The position numbers and the translations under genes were made by a program. 64,000 bases of DNA from CAVZCK01 sp963798805 (GTDB lineage Bacteria > Pseudomonadota > Alphaproteobacteria > Rhizobiales > Rhodomicrobiaceae), in NCBI GenBank assembly GCA_963798805.1, contig CAWCVC010000010.1, forward strand, positions 434,001-498,000, read 5' to 3'. Of the stretch, positions 19,360 through 27,057 are shown one piece after another (position 1 is the first letter of the stretch; each line of letters starts with the position of its first letter). The notes below the pieces were generated by a model. The model did not search any database, was not told the DNA's origin, and saw only the letters and a list, made by a program, of their open reading frames with translations.

Positions 19360-19709
19360 TGATCCCCCCAAAGAGAGGAATGAAGTTTGGGATCTAAACA
19401 ACGTAGTCTGATCGGTTCTGGTTCCCTCTGCCGAGAATATAAGTTGATCCGCAGACTGAAACTCGGCCGCAGACTGAGGATCATCGTGCAACGCGGGCTG
19501 GCCTAAACTCATGGCCTGTGGCTAATTCAGCCGTTCGAGCAAACTGGAAAGCTCAATCAAACTGCGCAATATGGCCGACGCTACGGGGAATTGCTGTCAT
19601 GGATAGTTTGCGGTCAAACCGCAAACGCACGCGGAATGCTCCAGCGTGCGTGGTATAATGGCCGGCATTCGCCCTTTCGCCCGGCTCCCGTTGAATTTGG
19701 TTCGCTATC
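19360..19709. other. Intergenic region before the sugar-acid dehydratase
   Basis: About 350 bases. I see no gene with coding character. It includes a 9-bp hairpin at 19606-19626 and the presumed promoter of the dehydratase at 19710. Short minus-strand frames here extend the ATP-grasp fragment upstream but show no domain. Confidence 0.4.
19606..19626. promoter_or_regulatory. Inverted repeat upstream of the dehydratase (possible operator)
   Basis: GTTTGCGGT at 19606-19614 pairs with ACCGCAAAC at 19618-19626 across a CAA centre. It lies 84 bases ahead of the dehydratase start and has no T-run behind it, so a repressor or activator site is more likely than a terminator. No regulator gene is adjacent to name the protein. 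Confidence 0.4.
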
Positions 19710-21443
19710 ATGCCACGCAAGACCTATGAGCAGCTCCGCAGCGCCCGCTGGTTCGCCCCGGACGATTTCCGCTCCTTCGGCCATCGCTCGCGGGCCATGC
19801 AGATGGGGCTCGGGCCGGAGGACTGGGAAGGCAAGCCGGTCGTCGCCATCATCAACACCTGGTCGGACATCAACCCTTGCCACCAGCATTTCAAGCACCG
19901 CGTCGAGGACGTGAAGCGCGGCGTGCTGCAGGCCGGGGGTTTCCCGCTCGAGCTGCCGGCGCTGTCGCTTTCGGAGAATTTCGTCAAGCCGACGACGATG
20001 CTCTACCGCAATCTCCTGGCGATGGAGACGGAGGAGCTGCTGCGCTCCCACCCGGTCGACGGCGCGGTGCTGATGGGGGGCTGTGACAAGACCACGCCGG
20101 GCCTGATCATGGGCGCGGTCTCGGCGGGCTATCCGTTCATCTACCTCCCGGCCGGCCCGATGCTGCGCGGCAATTACAAGGGCGAGGTGCTTGGCTCGGG
20201 CTCCGACTCCTTCAAATATTGGGACGAGCGCCGGGCGGGGACGATCAGCAAGGAACAATGGCTTGGCGTCGAAGGCGGCATCGCCCGCTCCTACGGCCAT
20301 TGCATGACCATGGGGACTGCCTCGACCATGACCGCGATCGCGGAAGCGCTGGGGCTGACTCTGCCCGGCGCGTCGTCGATCCCGGCCGCCGATTCCAATC
20401 ACATCCGCATGAGCACGGCCTGCGGACGCCGCATCGTCGAGATAATCTGGGAGGATCTGACGTCCGATCGTATCCTCACCCAGGAAGCGGTCAACAACGC
20501 CGTGACCGTCGCCATGGCAACGGGCTGCTCGACCAACGCCGTGATCCATCTGATCGCCATGGCGCGCCGGGCCGGCATCGATCTGTCGCTCGACGATCTC
20601 GACGCCAAGAGCCGCATAACCCCGGTCATCGCCAATGTGCGCCCCTCCGGCAAAACTTATCTGATGGAGGATTATTTCTATGCCGGCGGCATACGGGGCC
20701 TGATGATGCGCCTCGGCGACAAGCTCCACCGCGGTGCCCTCACCGTCACCGGCCGCACCCTCGGCGAGACGCTGGAAGGCGCCGAAGTCTACAATGACGA
20801 TGTGATCCGCACGCTCGACGATCCGATCTATCCGGAAGGCTCGCTCGCCGTCTTGAAGGGCAACCTCGCCCCGTCCGGCGCGGTGATCAAGCCGGCCGCC
20901 TGCGACCCGAAATTCTATCGGCATGAAGGCCCCGCGATGGTCTTCGACAGCTATCCGGAGCTGAAGGCGGCCATCGACGACGAAACGCTCGACATCAGCC
21001 CGGATCACGTGCTGGTGCTGCGCTATGCTGGCCCGCAGGGTGGGCCCGGCATGCCGGAATGGGGCATGCTGCCGATGCCGAAGGCGCTTCTTAAAAAAGG
21101 CATCCGCGACATGGTCCGCATGTCCGATGCACGCATGAGCGGCACCTCATACGGCGCCTGCATCCTGCATGTCGCGCCGGAAGCCTATGTCGGCGGGCCG
21201 CTGGCGCTGTTGCGCAACGGCGATATCGTCCGCCTGGATGTGCCCCGACGCCGGCTCGACATGCTGGTCGATGATCCTGAGCTGGCGCGCCGCCGCGCCG
21301 AATGGACGCCGCCGGCGCCGAGATTCGAACGCGGCTATGGCTGGATGTTCGCCAAACATATCAGCCAGGCCGACCGGGGCTGCGATTTCGACTTTCTGGA
21401 GACGAGCTACGGCCCGAATCCGGGCGAGCCTGCGATCTATTGA
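19710..21443 (+). CDS. IlvD/Edd-family sugar-acid dehydratase (L-arabinonate dehydratase-like)
   Basis: Dehydrates a sugar acid to its 2-keto-3-deoxy form using an iron-sulfur cluster and Mg. The 577 residues carry the three cluster cysteines Cys57 (DINPCHQ), Cys125 (MGGCDKTTPG) and Cys198 (YGHCMTMGTAS), spaced as in rhizobial L-arabinonate dehydratase, and the C-terminal signature with the catalytic Ser (RMSDARMSGTSYG). The N-terminal RSARWFAPDDFRSFGHRSR is characteristic of the pentonate/hexonate branch rather than of branched-chain dihydroxy-acid dehydratase. The exact acid (arabinonate, xylonate, galactonate) is not determined. An enolase-superfamily aldarate dehydratase and an RraA-like protein follow after a repeat array. 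Confidence 0.88.
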   Translation: MPRKTYEQLRSARWFAPDDFRSFGHRSRAMQMGLGPEDWEGKPVVAIINTWSDINPCHQHFKHRVEDVKRGVLQAGGFPLELPALSLSENFVKPTTMLYRNLLAMETEELLRSHPVDGAVLMGGCDKTTPGLIMGAVSAGYPFIYLPAGPMLRGNYKGEVLGSGSDSFKYWDERRAGTISKEQWLGVEGGIARSYGHCMTMGTASTMTAIAEALGLTLPGASSIPAADSNHIRMSTACGRRIVEIIWEDLTSDRILTQEAVNNAVTVAMATGCSTNAVIHLIAMARRAGIDLSLDDLDAKSRITPVIANVRPSGKTYLMEDYFYAGGIRGLMMRLGDKLHRGALTVTGRTLGETLEGAEVYNDDVIRTLDDPIYPEGSLAVLKGNLAPSGAVIKPAACDPKFYRHEGPAMVFDSYPELKAAIDDETLDISPDHVLVLRYAGPQGGPGMPEWGMLPMPKALLKKGIRDMVRMSDARMSGTSYGACILHVAPEAYVGGPLALLRNGDIVRLDVPRRRLDMLVDDPELARRRAEWTPPAPRFERGYGWMFAKHISQADRGCDFDFLETSYGPNPGEPAIY

Positions 21444-21448
21444 GCCCG

Positions 21449-21727
21449 CTAGTGGTTCGACTGAAACATTTGCATCCCCGTGCAGCACCCAGGAGCTTTT
21501 GAATTTGACATTTGAGCGCCAGCCTGGCCGCCACCGGGACTCAAATGTCAAATTCGCTCCACTAGTGTGGCGTCTCGCAATTGCCTTCCCCTTTCGCAGC
21601 GGCCTCGGCAAGGCAGTTGCGAGACATAAGCCACACTAAAGCATTGAGTTTGCTAATGTCCCTTTGTCTCCGAATTGCCGGAAGTGGTTGCGGCAAATTG
21701 GTCGGCAATTCGGAGACGGGACACTAG
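21449..21727. repeat. Composite palindromic repeat, array 2 (half A, B, C, D)
   Basis: Four units in a row. Half of unit A (21449-21487) starts CTAGTGGTTCGACTGAAAC. Unit B has perfect 16-bp arms, GAATTTGACATTTGAG at 21501-21516 and its complement at 21540-21555. Unit C pairs about 21563-21587 with 21610-21638. Unit D pairs 21653-21679 with 21704-21727 and ends CACTAG. Junctions between units read ACTAG. The array begins five bases after the dehydratase stop. Confidence 0.85.
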
Positions 21728-21800
21728 CGTCAACGGATAGAACCACGACCATGCGCCGGTCCGATCGGGACCGGGGCCTGCGTATCGGAGGAGGACAGCC

Positions 21801-23003
21801 ATGGACGGCATGAAGACGGAAAAGCGGCTCATTCCCGCCAATCCCATGATCGCGGGACTGGCGCCGGGCGAAGCGACGACCGACCGGATCGCCTGGGTCA
21901 AGGTCTCGCTGGTATTCCTGCCGCTGCATTCGCCGATCAGCGACGCCAAGGTGCTGACCGGACGGCAGAAGCCGATGACCGAGGTCGCCTTCCTGTTTGC
22001 CGAGATCGAGAGCGAAAACGGCCATTCCGGCGTCGGCTTCAGCTATTCCAAGCGCGCCGGCGGCCCTGGTCAGTTCACCCATGCGAAGGAAATCGCCCCC
22101 AACCTGATTGGCGAGGACCCGAACGACATCGCCCGGCTGTGGGACAAGCTTTGCTGGGCCGGCGCCTCGGTCGGCCGCAGCGGCCTCTCGACCCAGGCGA
22201 TCGCGGCTTTCGATATCGCGCTCTGGGACATGAAGGCGAAGCGCGCCGGCCTGCCGCTGGCCAAGCTGCTTGGCGCCCATCGTGATTCCGTCCGCTGCTA
22301 CAACACCTCCGGCGGCTTCCTTTCGATGGACATCGCCGAGATCAAGGAGCGCACCTCGATGGTGATAGAGAAGGGCATCGGCGGCATCAAGCTGAAAGTC
22401 GGCCAGCCCGATCCGATGATCGACCTTGAGCGCATCGAGGCGGTCCGCGACCATATCGGCGGCAACATGCCCCTGATGATCGACGCCAACCAGCAATGGG
22501 ACAGGCCGACCGCGACACGCTTCGGGCGGATCGTCGAGCAATATAACCTCACCTGGATCGAGGAGCCGCTCGACGCCTATGACGCCGAAGGGCATGCGCG
22601 CCTCGCCGCCGAGCTGGCGACGCCGATCGCGACCGGCGAGATGCTGACCAGCATCGCCGAGCATTGGGAGCTGATCCGCAACGACTCCGTCGACTTCATC
22701 CAGCCGGACGCGCCGCGCGTCGGCGGCATCACGCAGTTCCTGAAGATCCTCGCTTTGGCGGATCACAAGAATCTTCAGCTCGCTCCGCATTACTGCATGG
22801 AGATCCACCTCCATCTGACGGCCACCTATGCGCGCGAGCCTTGGGTCGAGCATTTCGAATGGTCGGAGGCGATGTTCAATGAGAGCCTGGAGATCAAGGA
22901 CGGCCGGATGATCGTGCCGAACCGGCCGGGCCTCGGCTTCAGCCTCAGCGAGCAGGCCCGCGCCTGGACCGCGCAGAATGCGGAATTCGGTAAACGTCCG
23001 TAG
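21801..23003 (+). CDS. L-talarate/galactarate dehydratase (enolase superfamily)
   Basis: Mg-dependent dehydration of galactarate or L-talarate to 5-keto-4-deoxyglucarate. The 400-residue protein is of the mandelate-racemase group. The catalytic lysine is Lys197 (GIKLKVGQP), the metal ligands are Asp228 (MIDANQQWD), Glu254 (WIEEPLDAYD) and Glu280 (ATGEMLTS), and the general base is His330 (LAPHYCMEIHLHL). The C-terminal NESLEIKDGRM and GLGFSLSEQARAWT closely recall the characterised Salmonella enzyme, so substrate assignment is stronger than usual for this superfamily. It is followed 14 bases later by the RraA-like gene, its likely operon partner. Confidence 0.87.
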   Translation: MDGMKTEKRLIPANPMIAGLAPGEATTDRIAWVKVSLVFLPLHSPISDAKVLTGRQKPMTEVAFLFAEIESENGHSGVGFSYSKRAGGPGQFTHAKEIAPNLIGEDPNDIARLWDKLCWAGASVGRSGLSTQAIAAFDIALWDMKAKRAGLPLAKLLGAHRDSVRCYNTSGGFLSMDIAEIKERTSMVIEKGIGGIKLKVGQPDPMIDLERIEAVRDHIGGNMPLMIDANQQWDRPTATRFGRIVEQYNLTWIEEPLDAYDAEGHARLAAELATPIATGEMLTSIAEHWELIRNDSVDFIQPDAPRVGGITQFLKILALADHKNLQLAPHYCMEIHLHLTATYAREPWVEHFEWSEAMFNESLEIKDGRMIVPNRPGLGFSLSEQARAWTAQNAEFGKRP

Positions 23004-23017
23004 AAAGAGGATCGAAG

Positions 23018-23743
23018 ATGACCGAGCATCCGCTATCAGAAGCGACGCGCGAAAAGCTGATGACCGTGAGCGCGGCTACCATCTCGACGGCGCTGTTCAA
23101 GCGTGGCCTGCGCAACCAGTTCATCCAGGATGTGCGCCCTCTCTCGCCCAAGCCGAGGAACATGGTCGGGCCGGCCTTCACCATGCGCTACATCCCGGCG
23201 CGCGAGGACCTCAATCCGATCACGGTCTTTCAGGACCCGAAGCATCCGCAGCGCGTTGCCGTCGAGACCTGCCCGGCCGGCCATGTCTTTGTCATCGACA
23301 GCCGAAAGGATGCGCGGGCCGCCTCGGCGGGCTCGATCCTGGTCTCGCGCATGATGGTTCGGGGCTGCGCCGGCGTGGTCACCGATGGCGGCTTCCGCGA
23401 TTCGCCCGAGATCGCCGAACTGGACATCCCCTGCTATCACCACCGCCCTGCCGCGCCGACCAATCTCACGCATCATCAGGCGCTTGATCTGAATGTGCCC
23501 ATCGGCTGCGGCGACGTACCGGTCTGGCCGGGCGACATCCTGGTCGGCGACCGCGAGGGGGTGGTGGTCATCCCGGCTCATCTTGCCGATGAAATCACGG
23601 CGGAAGCGGTGGAGATGACGGCATTCGAGGACTTCGTCACCGAGGAGGTGCGGAAAGGCCGGCCGGTGATCGGGCTCTACCCGGCCACGCAGGAGCAGAC
23701 GAAGATCGATTTTGCCGCCTGGCGTCAGAAAAACGGCCGCTGA
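23018..23743 (+). CDS. RraA-like family protein (aldolase/decarboxylase-like fold)
   Basis: 241 residues of the RraA/HMG-aldolase fold. Members either inhibit RNase E (true RraA) or are class II aldolases and oxaloacetate decarboxylases. The metal/pyruvate-site motif is visible as VVTDGGFRDSPEIAEL, with GD(x)2VGDREGVVVIP further on. The protein is longer than E. coli RraA (161 residues), having an N-terminal helix and a C-terminal tail, and it sits in a sugar-acid operon. Both points favour a metabolic role, such as cleaving or decarboxylating a keto-acid intermediate, over RNase regulation. It overlaps nothing and is convergent with the CHAT gene. Confidence 0.8.
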   Translation: MTEHPLSEATREKLMTVSAATISTALFKRGLRNQFIQDVRPLSPKPRNMVGPAFTMRYIPAREDLNPITVFQDPKHPQRVAVETCPAGHVFVIDSRKDARAASAGSILVSRMMVRGCAGVVTDGGFRDSPEIAELDIPCYHHRPAAPTNLTHHQALDLNVPIGCGDVPVWPGDILVGDREGVVVIPAHLADEITAEAVEMTAFEDFVTEEVRKGRPVIGLYPATQEQTKIDFAAWRQKNGR

Positions 23744-23782
23744 AAGTACGCGGTCCTCGAATCGACCGCGACGCATCGTGTC

Positions 23783-26371
23783 TTACTGTGTCGCCGCGCC
23801 CGCCTCGCCGACGACAACGAACGGCGCCCAATAGGAGGGCGGCCGGCCTTCGGCAATAAGGCTCAGCATCGCCTGCCGGAACGCTTCCGCCCGGCCCGCG
23901 CCCGGAGCCTTGGCAAGATTGCGGAAGGTGCGCGTCGTCAGCTCCACAGCCGCTTTCGAATAGACCGACCAGTGCGACACCAAGAGGGCGCGCGCGCCGG
24001 CGAAGAAAAAGGCGCGAGCGAGGCCTGAGAGCGCATCCGCTCCGACCCGCTCGCCCGCCGCCGTATTGCAGGCCGACAGCACCACCCAGTCGGCGTCGAG
24101 AGTGAGCCCGGCGATCTCCGACGCGGTCAGGAGCCCGTCATCCTCCGCGGTCGGCTTATCGGGCGGCGTCAGCACCAGCGCCGGCTCGGCAAGGCCGCTC
24201 AGATCGCCGGCGACGAGGCCATGCGTCGCGAACTCGATGACGCGATAGTCCTTCAAACTCGCGGTCTTCACCCGCGTCTCGGTCGCCTTTTCGCGCAGGT
24301 TGAGCGCGCTGCGCGGAACGCCGAAGATTTTCGCAATCGATTCCAGCTCCTGAGCCGTATCGGGAAGCGGGGTCAGTTCACGCACGGCGCGGATGTCGAC
24401 CTTGCCGTCGCGATAGAACTTGTAGAGCGGCGACGCGCCACGCTTGCGCTGTCCGGCGGGCGGACCGACGAGCACCGGATCGCCGAGCCCGAAAAACGGC
24501 TTCACCGCCCTCCCCTCCGCCGCGAATTTGCGCAGCGAGCGGAGCGACTCGACCGATGGCAGAACGCTCAGCGCATACTGCTTGATCAGCCAGGGCGCAT
24601 CGCGGAAGGCTTCGAGCGGCGGCGCATTGGGGCGCGGAGGCCTCGTCAGCAGCACCTGGAAGGGAAGGCTCGTCAGCGGCCCGGTCGGCACGAGCAGCAG
24701 ATGCCGCTTGCCCGCCAGGAGCGGCTCGAATGGCTCAAGCAACAGCTTGTAGACGACATAGGCCCGCAGCAGATCGTAATTGCCCGCGACCGTCGTTGCG
24801 ACGCTGTCGGAGACGCCCGGCGCAAGCGGATCGAGGCCGAGCCGCAGGATGGCGACGTGCTCGGCAAGCGCCCTTTCGCCAACCGAGACGTCCGCCCAAT
24901 CCGCCCGGTCGCGCGTGATCACCCAGACGATGGTTTTGGTTGCGCCGACCAGCATGGAGACGAGCGCTTCGTCGGGCTTGAGCAGGCTTTGCGTCTCGGC
25001 GACGGATAAAGGCTCAGGCTCCGCCAACGACAGGAACTGCGGAAAGGCGGCGACAATGGCGGCGCGCTTGGCGACGAGCCGGCTTTGCAGCTCCTGCATT
25101 TCCTTCAGCGCCGCCGTCCGCCCCGCCGTAAACTCCGCATAGCCCGGCAGGCGCTTTTCCGCCTCCTGCATCCGCCGGTTCAGGCTCGTGATGTCGCCGG
25201 CACCTTTGCCGACCTCCGCCGAGAGCGCACCAAGCTCCTTGCTGATCGCATCCTGTGCGCTCCGGCTGTTCTCACAGCCCGGCTTTGCCTGGCCCGGCGG
25301 ACAGCGCTTCAGTTCGTCCTGCAGCTGGGCGATAAGCTCTCTCTGGCGTTTGATGAAGGGCGCGTTCCACTTGCCCTGCTCGATGCTGGCGGCGCGGAAC
25401 TGGTCGAGCAGCTGACTATAGACCTTATCCTCGCGCTGGATCTTGCTCCAGTCGGCAAGCGCTTTCATGTCCTGGTCATGCAGCGCCAGGATGCGGTCGG
25501 ACAGCGCCTGCATCTCCTGGATCGCCCGGCCCATTTCGGTATCGCCGACCTTGAGCCGAGCGGTCATCTTCGCCAGTGCGGAGGCGGCCGCTGTCGACCA
25601 GGCAAGCTGCCCGGCGGCGAAGCTTTCATCCGTCAGCGCGGCGGTATTTGCCCCAGGCTCCCGCCGAAGCGCCGATGCGGCCCGCGCAAGACCGACGAAA
25701 ATCTCGCGATGCCGCTTGATCTCGGTTTCGAACACCGATTTGGCCAGCACCTGCTGCTCGGCCCGGTTCTGGTTGGTCAGAAGCTGGATCGCCTTGCGGT
25801 ATTGCGGCATCGCGGCGGCAAAATCGCCTTCCACCCGCTTGACGTCCGCGAGTCCGGCGTAAGCGTCCGCGGAATAAGCGTGATCGCCCAGCAACTCCTG
25901 GCGGATCGCCAGCTCGCGCTCATAGAGCGGCTGCGCCTCCGCCGGCCGGCCGGCATTCAGCACCACGGCCGCGAGCCGGTCGAGCACCTGCGAAACGCCA
26001 GCGCTGTCGGCGCCGTAGACCTTTTTGTCGATGGCAAGAGCCTGACGGAAATAGCGCTCAGCCGTGGCGAGATCGCCCGCCGCCTCGGCGATCATGGCGA
26101 CCGACTGCGCCTGGATCGCCGTCTGCTCATGCCCGGCGCCATAATGCCGGATGGCCAGCGCCAGCGCCTCTTGCGCCGGCTCGCGCGCCTCGTCATACCG
26201 CCCGTCACGATAGAGATCGGTATATTGCGCCTGCAGTGTTTTCAGCTCGTCCGACGCTGCCGCAGCGCTGACGCTCGACGCGCCCGCGAGCGCATAGAAA
26301 AGCGCAAGCACGCCGCTCAACAGCAGCGGCACGAGTTCGGCGGGGATGACGCTGCGCTTCATGGCCGTCAT
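23783..26371 (-). CDS. Exported TPR-CHAT caspase-like protein
   Basis: 862 residues from ATG 26371, whose ATGA overlaps the stop of the PAAR gene; MKRSVIP at 26362 is a second start. A hydrophobic signal segment lies near residues 13-38 (ends SSVSAA). Residues about 45-200 are tetratricopeptide repeats, about 230-530 a helical region with coiled-coil character and one Cys pair (RCPPG, GCENS), and about 545-860 a CHAT domain, the caspase-like cysteine protease fold. Both dyad residues are present: His717 (EFATHGLVAG) and Cys768 (LSACNTAAGE). The end, RAFFFAGARALLVSHWSV, is canonical. CHAT-TPR proteins are usually cytoplasmic effectors; the predicted export and the PAAR partner are unusual. Substrate is unknown. 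Confidence 0.88.
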   Translation of the reverse strand: MTAMKRSVIPAELVPLLLSGVLALFYALAGASSVSAAAASDELKTLQAQYTDLYRDGRYDEAREPAQEALALAIRHYGAGHEQTAIQAQSVAMIAEAAGDLATAERYFRQALAIDKKVYGADSAGVSQVLDRLAAVVLNAGRPAEAQPLYERELAIRQELLGDHAYSADAYAGLADVKRVEGDFAAAMPQYRKAIQLLTNQNRAEQQVLAKSVFETEIKRHREIFVGLARAASALRREPGANTAALTDESFAAGQLAWSTAAASALAKMTARLKVGDTEMGRAIQEMQALSDRILALHDQDMKALADWSKIQREDKVYSQLLDQFRAASIEQGKWNAPFIKRQRELIAQLQDELKRCPPGQAKPGCENSRSAQDAISKELGALSAEVGKGAGDITSLNRRMQEAEKRLPGYAEFTAGRTAALKEMQELQSRLVAKRAAIVAAFPQFLSLAEPEPLSVAETQSLLKPDEALVSMLVGATKTIVWVITRDRADWADVSVGERALAEHVAILRLGLDPLAPGVSDSVATTVAGNYDLLRAYVVYKLLLEPFEPLLAGKRHLLLVPTGPLTSLPFQVLLTRPPRPNAPPLEAFRDAPWLIKQYALSVLPSVESLRSLRKFAAEGRAVKPFFGLGDPVLVGPPAGQRKRGASPLYKFYRDGKVDIRAVRELTPLPDTAQELESIAKIFGVPRSALNLREKATETRVKTASLKDYRVIEFATHGLVAGDLSGLAEPALVLTPPDKPTAEDDGLLTASEIAGLTLDADWVVLSACNTAAGERVGADALSGLARAFFFAGARALLVSHWSVYSKAAVELTTRTFRNLAKAPGAGRAEAFRQAMLSLIAEGRPPSYWAPFVVVGEAGAATQ

Positions 26372-26718
26372 TTCTGCGGACAGCCGCTCGTCAGATCGCC
26401 GGAGCGCGCGACGGGCTTGCCGTTGATGAAGACATTCGATGAACCGCCGACCGTCATGCCCCCGCAGGATGTGGCGTCGCCCAGCATCGCCGCAGGGCGG
26501 CCGTTGATGAAGACGTTGGGAGAGCCCTGGACCAGCGCATCGCCCGTGTCGGTCGCATCGCCCGACCGCGCCGCAGGAAGACCGCCGACGCTGACATTGC
26601 CGCTGCCGCCGGTGATCACGCCGGGCGCGCCGGCTGGCGGTTCGGGTTGCTGCGCAATGGCTTGCGCGCCCGCGCCGATCCACCCCACCAAAATCATGCT
26701 CCATATTGCGGGCCGCAT
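26368..26718 (-). CDS. Small exported protein of three PAAR-like repeats
   Basis: 116 residues started at 26718, five bases behind GGAGG. Residues 1-22 look like a Sec signal peptide (ends AIAQQ). The rest is three repeats of about 25-30 residues with the pattern N-V-x-[IV]-x-G-x-P-x-A-x-x-GD-x-T: GNVSVGGLPAARSGDAT, PNVFINGRPAAMLGDAT and SNVFINGKPVARSGDLT. Cysteines (SCGG, SGCP) occur in loops 2 and 3. This is the PAAR fold that tips type VI secretion spikes, yet here it has a signal peptide and no secretion-system genes nearby. Its stop and the CHAT start share ATGA, so the two are translated together. Confidence 0.8.
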   Translation of the reverse strand: MRPAIWSMILVGWIGAGAQAIAQQPEPPAGAPGVITGGSGNVSVGGLPAARSGDATDTGDALVQGSPNVFINGRPAAMLGDATSCGGMTVGGSSNVFINGKPVARSGDLTSGCPQK

Positions 26719-26857
26719 AATTTCCTCCCTTGCCCAGGTCCAACGGTTCTAGCCGATCGCCCGTTTGCCAACAAGCAGCGCGCGGTGGTAGCCAAGCGCC
26801 GTGTTCTGTATGTCTTTTTGCATAGCGCCGGGTCCCGCTTGCCTCGGTCGCGCCTCG

Positions 26858-27023
26858 TGGAGCGAATTTGACATTTGAGTCCCGGTGGCGGCCGGGCTGG
26901 CGCACAAATGTCAAATTCAAAAGCTCCACTAGAAACATATATTTGGCTAGTGGTTCTTATGACTGAGACATTTGCAAATGTGAGTGCTGCACGGGGATGC
27001 AAATGTTTCAGTCGAACCACTAG
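26858..27023. repeat. Composite palindromic repeat, array 3 (units B and A)
   Basis: Unit B (26858-26932) is the reverse orientation of the B unit in array 2, with arms about 26863-26879 and 26905-26920 and the end CTCCACTAG. Unit A (26947-27023) is complete here: it opens CTAGTGGTTC and closes GAACCACTAG. The array lies between the divergent PAAR and GH31 genes, and open frames running through it give false N-terminal extensions to both. Confidence 0.85.
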
Positions 27024-27057
27024 CAGGTCCAATGCTGGCCGGCCGAAGGTGAATGGA

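Noticed and set aside
19614..21008. 464-codon minus-strand frame opposite the sugar-acid dehydratase
   Set aside because: Antisense shadow; the plus strand carries conserved cluster cysteines and the family signatures.
23018..23743. RraA as a regulator of the RNase E in this window
   Set aside because: The protein is longer than true RraA and sits in a sugar-acid operon; a metabolic role is more likely.
23783..26718. Type VI secretion or CRISPR-linked (craspase-like) effector module
   Set aside because: No VgrG, Hcp, TssB/C or ClpV, and no CRISPR array or gRAMP gene is in the window; only the PAAR and CHAT domains suggest it.
25085..26752. Long plus-strand open frame (555 codons) opposite the CHAT gene
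   Set aside because: It is the complement of a well-supported CHAT/TPR coding frame, has Arg/Leu-rich composition and no domain; GC-rich DNA gives long antisense frames.
26719..26938. N-terminal extension of the CHAT protein across the PAAR gene and repeat array
   Set aside because: The extension reads through the PAAR gene in another frame and through palindromic repeat DNA; the ATGA overlap at 26371 followed by a signal peptide is a better start.
26875..27057. N-terminal extension of the GH31 protein
   Set aside because: These codons are the repeat array; the protein family alignment starts near ATG 27058.
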